Origin: Treponema sp.
GTDB taxonomy: Bacteria > Spirochaetota > Spirochaetia > Treponematales > Breznakiellaceae
DNA length: 7,606 nucleotides
Assembly (NCBI GenBank): GCA_031268245.1
Contig: JAIRXN010000229.1
Span: forward strand, 1-7,606
Direction: 5' to 3'
In this document: one piece after another, positions 1 to 5,383 of the stretch
Position numbering within the stretch: the stretch's first letter is position 1
How the letters are laid out: each line of letters opens with the position of its first letter
The notes under the pieces: generated by a model
Told to the model about the DNA's origin: nothing
The model's input: only the letters and a program-made list of their open reading frames with translations
Databases searched by the model: none
Position numbers and translations under genes: made by a program

Positions 1-36
1 AGAAGCGGCCCGTATTCCCTGACAGTGTATGTAATT

Positions 37-151
37 GCATGGTGACCATGGTGGAGGTGATATACCCGTTCCCATTCCGAACACGGAAGTCAAGCCCTCT
101 AACGCCGATGATACTGCCCCTTGCGGGTGGGAAAGTAGGTAGTTGCCATGC
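37..151 (+). rRNA. rrf: 5S ribosomal RNA
   Basis: This is the small RNA of the large ribosomal subunit. The ends are set by helix I: GCATGGTGAC at 37-46 pairs with GTTGCCATGC at 142-151 over ten positions, including G-U wobbles. The conserved loop B/C stretch CCGAACACGGAAGT lies at 77-90, and the helix IV/V part with GCGGGTGGGAAAGTAGGT lies at 123-140. The resulting length of about 115 nt is normal for 5S. The 36 bases before it do not resemble the usual 23S 3' end, so whether this copy closes a full rRNA operon or stands alone cannot be told from the window. The mature ends may differ by a base or two. Confidence 0.95.
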
Positions 152-158
152 TTTTTTT
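142..158 (+). terminator. Possible terminator: 5S 3' arm plus T-run
   Basis: Seven consecutive T (152-158) follow directly after the 3' strand of 5S helix I (142-151). The closing helix of 5S followed by a U-tract could itself work as an intrinsic terminator for the rRNA transcript. There is no separate GC-rich hairpin immediately before the T-run, so this is a weaker case than a standard terminator. The hairpin at 163-204 comes after the T-run. Confidence 0.4.
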
Positions 159-162
159 GTAT

Positions 163-204
163 TGAGGCTGTTCCGAAACTCGCTCGGGTTTTGGAACAAG
201 CTCA
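163..204. other. Long imperfect hairpin between 5S and cheW
   Basis: An upper stem of 12 pairs joins 170-181 (GTTCCGAAACTC) to 186-197 (GGGTTTTGGAAC), with two wobble pairs and a GCTC loop at 182-185. A lower stem extends it from 163-169 to 199-204 with small bulges. No T-tract follows the 3' arm, so it is not a standard rho-independent terminator in the + direction. It ends 2 nt before the -35 element of the cheW promoter. It could be a transcription or RNA-processing signal at the end of the rRNA unit, a protein-binding inverted repeat, or one copy of a dispersed intergenic repeat. Confidence 0.5.
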
Positions 205-205
205 C

Positions 206-234
206 TTGATAATGATTCCAATAGATAATAAAAT
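206..234 (+). promoter_or_regulatory. Sigma70-type promoter for cheW and the following genes
   Basis: A -35 hexamer TTGATA (206-211, 5 of 6 to consensus) and a -10 hexamer TAAAAT (229-234, 5 of 6) are separated by exactly 17 nt in an AT-rich stretch. Transcription would start near 241, giving a short leader of about 24 nt before the cheW ATG. No promoter of similar quality was noticed in the short gaps between the genes downstream, so this one may drive the whole run. A sigma28-type element, common for chemotaxis genes, was not recognised here. Confidence 0.6.
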
Positions 235-254
235 AAAGTTAGTGGTTTATTTGC

Positions 255-260
255 AGGAGA
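255..260 (+). promoter_or_regulatory. Ribosome binding site of cheW
   Basis: AGGAGA lies 4 nt before the ATG at 265 (5 nt counted from AGGAG). It supports that start, and it is the only good Shine-Dalgarno close upstream. Confidence 0.7.
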
Positions 261-264
261 TGCT

Positions 265-735
265 ATGGCTGAACAAAGACAATTGGTGACCTTTCAGCTC
301 GGAGAAGAGCTTTACGGAATTAACATCATGGATGTCAAGGAAATCGTCCGGGTTCAGACTATCAGGGCAATTCCCAATGCACCTGCCTATGTGGAAGGCA
401 TTTTTAATCTTCGCAGTGAAATAATCCCTATAATTAATCTGCATAAGCGTTTTCACCTTAAAAAAGTGCTAACCTCGGAAGAGGATGAACTTCTTTCGGG
501 TTTTATCATCATCGACATTGACGGCATGAAGCTGGGTGTGATTATTGACCGGGTTTCCCGTGTTGTGACCATCGAAAAAGAGGAGATACAGCCGCCTCCC
601 CAGATGTTGAGCGGTATTGGAGCCGAGTATATACAGGGTGTCGTGCGTCAGGAGCATGGATACCTCATCATTCTGGATATTCGGGATCTCTTTAATCCCA
701 AAGAACTGCAAAAAATAGCCGAGCTTCGAAGATAG
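265..735 (+). CDS. cheW: Chemotaxis adaptor protein CheW
   Basis: CheW is a cytoplasmic scaffold that couples the histidine kinase CheA to methyl-accepting chemoreceptors at the cell pole. The 156-residue product is a single CheW domain of normal length. Family landmarks in order are VTFQLGEELYGI near residues 8-19, IPNAPAYVEGIFNLR at 36-50, IIPIINL at 53-59, GVIID at 91-95, and IQGVVRQEHGYLIILDI near 123-139. The Arg of the NLRG motif, which in enteric CheW is important for receptor and CheA contact, is kept as R50, but the next residue is Ser instead of the usual Gly. The ATG has an AGGAGA site upstream. The gene is the first of a + strand run and ends 1 nt before the DegT-fold gene. The substitution is conservative, and I expect a working adaptor. 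Treponemes usually carry more than one CheW, and this one sits apart from other che genes in view. Confidence 0.95.
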   Translation: MAEQRQLVTFQLGEELYGINIMDVKEIVRVQTIRAIPNAPAYVEGIFNLRSEIIPIINLHKRFHLKKVLTSEEDELLSGFIIIDIDGMKLGVIIDRVSRVVTIEKEEIQPPPQMLSGIGAEYIQGVVRQEHGYLIILDIRDLFNPKELQKIAELRR

Positions 736-736
736 C

Positions 737-1834
737 ATGAAGATAGAAGTCTATTCTCCAACCATTCGGCGGAAGGAGATGGATGCGGTTTTGACTTCCC
801 TTGTGGAAGATAAGATCGGTCCGGGGGAGCAGTCCAGGTTTCTCATACAGATTGCCAGAGAAAATCTCAAATTTGATTATGCTTTAGCCCTCCGCAGTCC
901 TGCAATTGCCCTTCACGAGGCCCTCAAATTGCTTAATTCCGGGATCTCAACCGGGCCGGGTCGGTTTTCAGATGACCAGGGTGAAGGTTCCCCTCTTAAA
1001 GCGGGTCAGGGTGTCATTGTTTCGGCTCTTGCTCCGCGATATTACCTTACCGTGCTCCGGGATCTGGCTTTGACGCCGGTTTTCTGTGATGTTTCTTCCA
1101 ATTTCCCCTGTATCAGCCGCGAAAGCATAGATGCCGCCATGCAGAAAAAGCCTCCCGGCCTTGAAGTGAAGGCTCTTGTAGTGACCCATACTCTGGGTTA
1201 TGCGCCTGATCTGAGCCCTATTCTGGAACTTGGCATACCGGTTATTGAAGATGCGTCCGATAGTTTCAGCCCGGTGTCTGAAGAAGGGGCGAAGGCGTCT
1301 GAAAGGCAGGCCGGCGTCTCTGTGATTCTGGGCCTTGAAGAACGGAATATCCTCACTGCCGGGGGCGGGGCCCTCCTCTATGCGGTCAACCGGAGAGACG
1401 CTTCCGTGTTGCGGAACTCTGCCGATCTTCCCCCCGAATACTGTCTTCCCGATATGAACGCAGCTATGGCGGTAATCCAGTTCCGGGAAGCGGCTAAAAA
1501 CCTTGCCAGAAGGAAGGAGATTGCCGCGGTCTATACCCAGTCAAGTCTTCGTACCCGGCACAAACGCTTTATTCAGGAAGGAGACTACAACAATTATGCT
1601 TTTCCTCTCATTCTGGAAACAGGGCTCAAGGATGTTAAGGCTTATGCCCGGAAGAAGGATATAGTTGTGGAAAGCGCTTTTGAAGATACTCCGGCAGGAA
1701 CAGGGGCGGCGGATGCCGCTCAATGTACGGAAGCGTATTCCCTTTCCCTCAGAACGGTGTTATTTCCGCTTTATCCCCGGCTTCAGGCATCGGAAGTTGA
1801 GCGGGTCAGTAAACTCATCCTGACTCTCCCCTAA
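737..1834 (+). CDS. DegT/DnrJ/EryC1/StrS-fold protein lacking the PLP lysine (probable pseudo-aminotransferase)
   Basis: The 365-residue product follows the DegT/DnrJ/EryC1/StrS family end to end. This family holds PLP-dependent sugar aminotransferases and dehydratases. Recognisable parts are an N-terminal RRKEMDAVLTSLVEDKIGPG segment (11-30), a degenerate form of the glycine/serine cofactor loop (ALRSPAIALHEAL, 51-63), VVTHTLGYAPDL (148-159), the cofactor aspartate motif IEDASDSF (170-177), and AAMAVIQF (242-249), matching the family's AAxGLAQL. In active members the segment before the glycine triplet carries the lysine that bonds PLP (K-N-x-x-x-x-G-G). Here it reads ERNILTAGGG at 202-211, with Arg203 (codon CGG at 1343-1345) in the lysine position. 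The Gln common in EDAAQ is Asp175, and the acidic residue of GEGG is gone. An ordinary transaminase is therefore unlikely; a structural, binding or altered catalytic role is inferred. The start lies 1 nt after cheW with no clear Shine-Dalgarno, suggesting translational coupling. The T. pallidum counterpart was named spsC, as I recall. Confidence 0.85.
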   Translation: MKIEVYSPTIRRKEMDAVLTSLVEDKIGPGEQSRFLIQIARENLKFDYALALRSPAIALHEALKLLNSGISTGPGRFSDDQGEGSPLKAGQGVIVSALAPRYYLTVLRDLALTPVFCDVSSNFPCISRESIDAAMQKKPPGLEVKALVVTHTLGYAPDLSPILELGIPVIEDASDSFSPVSEEGAKASERQAGVSVILGLEERNILTAGGGALLYAVNRRDASVLRNSADLPPEYCLPDMNAAMAVIQFREAAKNLARRKEIAAVYTQSSLRTRHKRFIQEGDYNNYAFPLILETGLKDVKAYARKKDIVVESAFEDTPAGTGAADAAQCTEAYSLSLRTVLFPLYPRLQASEVERVSKLILTLP

Positions 1835-1843
1835 GGCGGTTTA

Positions 1844-2800
1844 ATGAAGGTTCTTCTTGCGGTAAATCCGCATAAACCCAAGGCTCTGGAACTGGCTTCT
1901 TCGATTGAAGCGGTTCTCCGTTCCCGGATGGATATGGAAGTCCGCCGTTGTGAAGTCCCGTTTGAAAGCTCCGGATTCGGAAACTCAGCCGGGCCTGTGA
2001 ATGCGGGCGAAAGTTCCCTTCTTGAGGGGCTGGATCTTGTTTTTTCCCTGGGGGGAGACGGAACGGTACTCTATGTCGCCCGCCTGGTTTCTCCCCGCAA
2101 TATTCCCATTATTCCGGTGAATCTCGGTACCTTTGGCTTTATCGCCGGGGTGCATCCCCCGGAATGGGAGCCGGTGTTTCTGCAGCATCTGGAAGGAAAG
2201 GCGGAGCTTTCCCGGCGGCTCATGCTTTCAATTCGGGTGGAACGGGGCGACTCCATGGTGTTCCGGGGAGCCTGTCTCAATGATGCGGTCATTTCCGCCA
2301 GCGGGATTGCCAAAATAATCAAGTTGAATCTTTTTTCCGAATCCGAAGAGTTGGAGTTGGGAAATTATCTTTCAGACGGCTTGATTCTCGCCACTCCTAC
2401 AGGCTCAACCGCCTATTCGGTGGCTGCCGGGGGCCCGATTCTTGATCCTGAACTGGAAGCTCTTATCGTTAACCCCATCTGTCCTTTCACTCTGTCAAAC
2501 CGGCCGCTTGTACTTCCCGCCGCCGAGACGCTCATTGTAAAGCTGGAACAGGAACAACGGAGCGGCGTACTTCTTACGGTGGACGGTCAGGAGACTGCGA
2601 AACTGCTTCCGGGGGATTGTATTCATATCCGCAAGGCTCCCTATACGGCGGATCTGATTGCATCGGGAAGGGAAGCTTTTTATCGTGCCCTGAAGAGTAA
2701 GCTTAACTGGGCCGGAGGTCCCGCGCAGGGCTCGCAGGGTGAGAAGCTCTACCGGGATCCGGATGAGTCGAAATTCCCCTCCGGAGAGACGCATGATTGA
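1844..2800 (+). CDS. nadK: NAD kinase (ATP-NAD kinase, NadK/PpnK)
   Basis: This cytosolic enzyme phosphorylates NAD at the 2'-OH to give NADP and is the only de novo source of NADP in most bacteria. The 318-residue product carries the family signatures in order: SLGGDGTVLY with GGDG at 70-73 (phosphate donor site), VNLGTFGFIAG at 92-102, the ND pair at 146-147, SDGLILATPTGSTAYS at 177-192, AAGGPILDP at 194-202, and PICPFTLSNRPLVLP at 211-225. The family core ends around KLNW (286-289). The remaining 29 residues are a polar, Pro/Gly-rich tail that also encodes the recN Shine-Dalgarno and start. AAGGCGG at 1833-1839, overlapping the previous stop codon, is an acceptable ribosome site for the ATG. 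The gene is 9 nt after the DegT-fold gene and overlaps recN by 8 nt, which points to co-transcription and coupled translation. Confidence 0.95.
   Translation: MKVLLAVNPHKPKALELASSIEAVLRSRMDMEVRRCEVPFESSGFGNSAGPVNAGESSLLEGLDLVFSLGGDGTVLYVARLVSPRNIPIIPVNLGTFGFIAGVHPPEWEPVFLQHLEGKAELSRRLMLSIRVERGDSMVFRGACLNDAVISASGIAKIIKLNLFSESEELELGNYLSDGLILATPTGSTAYSVAAGGPILDPELEALIVNPICPFTLSNRPLVLPAAETLIVKLEQEQRSGVLLTVDGQETAKLLPGDCIHIRKAPYTADLIASGREAFYRALKSKLNWAGGPAQGSQGEKLYRDPDESKFPSGETHD
2783..2788 (+). promoter_or_regulatory. Ribosome binding site that fixes the recN start
   Basis: GGAGAG inside the last codons of nadK lies well placed before the ATG at 2793, with 6 nt after the GGAG core. It supports 2793 as the recN start over an in-frame ATG at 2739, which would add 18 residues with no resemblance to RecN. 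Confidence 0.65.
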
Positions 2801-4517
2801 AGAGCTTACGGTTAAAAACTTTGCCCTTATCGATAGTCTCTCCCTCTCCTTTCAGGGCGCTTTCAATGTATTGACCGGAGAAACAGGAGCCGGGAAGTCG
2901 ATTATTGTCGGGGCTTTGAGTTTTCTGCTGGGAGGCAAGGCGGATATTGATGTGATCCGTACCGGAAGCGAGGAAGCCTCGGTTTCGGCGCTTGTGTCTG
3001 TAGATCCCGGGAATACCGAAGCCGCCGGGTGGCTGAAAAGCCGGGATATTGAAACCGAGGATGGGCGTCTGATTATCAGGCGGAATATTAAATCTTCGGG
3101 CAGGAATTCCATATTCATCCAAAGTACGCCGGTAACGAGGACGGATCTGGCGGAATTCATGAGTTTTCTCTTTGACCTTCACGGTCAGCATAGCCATGAA
3201 TCCCTCCTGAAAAAGGAAACGCACCGCCGTTACCTGGATCGTTTTGCGTCTCTGGACGAGGCGGTCCGGGACTTCGGCCGGGTTTTTACCACTCTGGCGG
3301 AGAAGAAACGGATTCTTGAAGCTTCCCTGAGTTCGGAAAAGGAGCGGGAGAATCGCATTGAAATTCTCAGCTTTGCCGCGGAAGAGATAGGCAAGGCTGC
3401 GGTAAAGCCGGGGGAGATTGCGGAACTGGAAACGGAAGCCCGCCGGCTCGGAGATTTTGAAAAACTTGCAGGTTTTGTGAATTCGGGGGCGGCAGTCCTC
3501 TTTGATGAAGAGCTTTCCGTATTGGTTCTGGCACGGAAGGCGCGGAATGCCCTGGATAATGCCTCCGCCATTGATGAGAACCTTCAGGGTATTCAAAAGC
3601 GTATTGAGGCGCTCTACTACGAGGCTGAGGACATTAGTGCGGAGTTCCGTTCCTACCGGGACGGCCTCCGTTACGATCCGAAACGCCTGGAAGAAGCGGA
3701 AGAGAGGCTTACCCTGCTTTTCCGCTTAAAGAAGAAATACGCCCAGGGAAATGCCGCGGCTATTTCCTCAGGCTCCGCGGAAGAGGCGATCCTGGCCTAC
3801 AGGGAAGACGCTCTGGCGGAAATTGAAGAGCTTTCCAATGCGGCGGAAAACCGGGATAAGCTGAAGGCCGAAATAAGCGCGCTTGAAAAGGATATTGTTT
3901 CCGGAGCCGCCGCCATCAGTTCCAAACGGAGCGCCGCCGCCGTATCCCTGAGCGAAGGTATCACCGCAATCCTCAGACGCCTGGGTATGCCCAATGCCCG
4001 TTTTGTCTCCGCGGTTCAGAAACGGCGGCGGGAAGGGGATTCGGGAGGGCTTGTGTACGGCCCCTGGGGCGCCGATGAGGTTGAATTCCTTATCTCGGCC
4101 AATGCGGGAGAACCGCTCAAGGATCTTTCCCGGATTGCGTCGGGGGGCGAGTTGTCCCGTGTCATGCTGGCCGTAAAAACGGTGCTTGCCGCTTCGGACA
4201 ACCTTGAAACCCTGGTTTTTGACGAGATCGATACAGGCATCGGGGGAGAAGTGGCCCTTGCGGTGGGTGAATATATGGCAAAAATCGGCGAAATCAAGCA
4301 GATCTTTTGCGTTACCCATCTTGCTTCCATTGCTGTCCGTGCCGATAATCATCTAAAGGTGGAGAAGAAAACCGGAGGCGGGAGAACCTTTACCGGTGTG
4401 AGTGAACTTGGAAAGGAAGAACGACGTGTGGAAATCGCCAGGATGCTGGCGGGAGACGCCGGGGAAGCGGCCCTTGCCCATGCGGATGATTTAATTCTAA
4501 AATATTCACAATCTTAA
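2793..4517 (+). CDS. recN: DNA repair protein RecN (SMC-like ATPase)
   Basis: RecN is an SMC-family ATPase that acts early in recombinational repair of double-strand breaks, helping to hold or present DNA ends for RecA. The 574-residue product has the expected layout. The N-terminal head opens MIEELTVKNFALIDSLSL and has Walker A GETGAGKS at 29-36, followed by FDLHGQHSHESLL (127-139), a RecN hallmark. Two charged coiled-coil arms span roughly 155-230 and 330-385, with the LFRLKKKYAQG motif (309-319) between them. The C-terminal head has signature SGGELSR (450-456), Walker B LVFDEIDTGIGG (474-485) and the VTHL switch (507-510). All catalytic motifs are intact and the length is normal. The start at 2793 is chosen because translation then begins at the family's own N-terminus with a good ribosome site; the gene overlaps nadK by 8 nt. 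No LexA-type operator was recognised before it. Confidence 0.96.
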   Translation: MIEELTVKNFALIDSLSLSFQGAFNVLTGETGAGKSIIVGALSFLLGGKADIDVIRTGSEEASVSALVSVDPGNTEAAGWLKSRDIETEDGRLIIRRNIKSSGRNSIFIQSTPVTRTDLAEFMSFLFDLHGQHSHESLLKKETHRRYLDRFASLDEAVRDFGRVFTTLAEKKRILEASLSSEKERENRIEILSFAAEEIGKAAVKPGEIAELETEARRLGDFEKLAGFVNSGAAVLFDEELSVLVLARKARNALDNASAIDENLQGIQKRIEALYYEAEDISAEFRSYRDGLRYDPKRLEEAEERLTLLFRLKKKYAQGNAAAISSGSAEEAILAYREDALAEIEELSNAAENRDKLKAEISALEKDIVSGAAAISSKRSAAAVSLSEGITAILRRLGMPNARFVSAVQKRRREGDSGGLVYGPWGADEVEFLISANAGEPLKDLSRIASGGELSRVMLAVKTVLAASDNLETLVFDEIDTGIGGEVALAVGEYMAKIGEIKQIFCVTHLASIAVRADNHLKVEKKTGGGRTFTGVSELGKEERRVEIARMLAGDAGEAALAHADDLILKYSQS

Positions 4518-4532
4518 GCTGCGGAGAGGGTA

Positions 4533-5348
4533 ATGGCGAAAATTTCCGAAGAGGAACGTCATAAGTATTTTGAAAAGGTAAGCGGCTATCGCCAGACTGC
4601 CAAAACTATCCTCAAAAGGGAACAGAATGTTCTCATGGTCATCAAACAAGATCCCGCCACAGCGGCTTTCAAACGCCTTACCCTGGTAGACGATATGCTC
4701 AACCTGGCTTCCAACTATATAACTATTTCCGCCGTATCCCAGTCGGTTTTGAAGGTCAAAAACGAAGACGCCCTGAATGACGGGCGCAAGTCTCTCTATA
4801 AAAGCGTTATCTACCTTGAAGAGATCGTGAGTAACCTGGTTGACGCTCCTTTCGCCGATTATGAGGAAAAACTTGCCGGCATTGAGACGGTTGATGCCAG
4901 GCGGCGTTACGATCTTGTCCGCAAGACGGGTCTTGCGATCCAGCTTCTGGAAAATGCCTATGGGGACAATACCAAATGGAAATGGTCCTTTGTGGAACTG
5001 GAAGGCCGTTTTGCAGCGGCGGCAAAGAACATCATCGATCTTAAAACCGCGGTAGCCAACACCGACCCCCGTTCCCCGGCCTATGAACCGACCATGTATC
5101 ACCTCATCCTGGTTAAGAAGCTCCTCATGCAGGCTGCGGACCGCTACCGGGAAAAGTATGAACTTTCCACGAGCCGGATCGATGATTTCAAGATGGGGAT
5201 TCACTTCCTCAATGCCCTGCGGCGGCTCCATATTCTTTTGGGAGAGCCCAATGACGCTGAAACAGTAAAGAAAAAGTTTGATATCTGGAAAAGCAAGCTG
5301 GAAACAGACATAAAAAAAACAGAAGAGCTTGCAATGAAAAAGATATAG
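4533..5348 (+). CDS. Conserved-looking helical protein of unknown function
   Basis: I do not recognise a named family in this 271-residue product. It has no signal peptide, membrane segment or nucleotide-binding motif, so it is probably cytoplasmic. It is rich in Lys, Glu, Ala and Leu, has no cysteine, and reads as almost entirely alpha-helical, with likely helices near 5-38, 42-74, 84-102, 119-143, 150-175, 186-209 and 240-269. The most distinctive spots are the Trp pair KWKW at 148-151, a Pro-containing loop DPRSPAYEP at 178-186, and a strongly charged C-terminal helix ending in KK. GGAG at 4523-4526 lies 6 nt before the ATG. The gene is 15 nt after recN and probably in the same transcript. 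From memory, treponemes have an unannotated protein after recN (TP0443 in T. pallidum), which would make it a lineage-conserved partner of this operon. A role in repair is only a guess from position. Confidence 0.85.
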   Translation: MAKISEEERHKYFEKVSGYRQTAKTILKREQNVLMVIKQDPATAAFKRLTLVDDMLNLASNYITISAVSQSVLKVKNEDALNDGRKSLYKSVIYLEEIVSNLVDAPFADYEEKLAGIETVDARRRYDLVRKTGLAIQLLENAYGDNTKWKWSFVELEGRFAAAAKNIIDLKTAVANTDPRSPAYEPTMYHLILVKKLLMQAADRYREKYELSTSRIDDFKMGIHFLNALRRLHILLGEPNDAETVKKKFDIWKSKLETDIKKTEELAMKKI

Positions 5349-5368
5349 TATGTGTCCTTTAAGGTCAC

Positions 5369-5373
5369 GGAGG
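5369..5373 (+). promoter_or_regulatory. Ribosome binding site of the first ABC gene, start ambiguous
   Basis: GGAGG lies 4 nt before an in-frame TTG (5378) and 10 nt before an ATG (5384). Either could start translation and the choice changes the product by two residues only. The ATG is taken here because it is the stronger start codon, although the TTG is closer than usual and the ATG slightly farther than ideal. Confidence 0.6.
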
Positions 5374-5383
5374 CGGCTTGTGC

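Noticed and set aside
38..50. Short palindrome CATGGTGACCATG
   Set aside because: It lies inside the 5S rRNA, where the first half is needed for helix I, so it is explained by the RNA gene and is not an operator.
1343..1345. Arg203 as a sequencing error for Lys
   Set aside because: CGG differs from both lysine codons at two or more positions, and neighbouring catalytic features (Gln and Glu positions) are changed as well, which suggests real divergence.
2739..2792. Upstream in-frame ATG as recN start
   Set aside because: The added 18 residues do not resemble RecN, which normally begins with the MI.EL.V.NFALI pattern, and the better ribosome site precedes 2793.
2703..3596. Long open frame on the - strand (297 codons) across the nadK/recN junction
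   Set aside because: It is antisense to nadK and recN, which have full family motifs. Its product is Arg/Pro/Gln-rich without recognisable domains, as expected for a shadow frame in GC-rich coding DNA.
3768..4352. 194-codon open frame on the - strand within recN
   Set aside because: It is fully antisense to the conserved C-terminal head of RecN and has no recognisable motif.
5349..5383. Possible terminator or promoter between the unknown gene and the ABC genes
   Set aside because: The 35-nt gap has no stable hairpin with a T-run and no paired -35/-10 hexamers that I can support.
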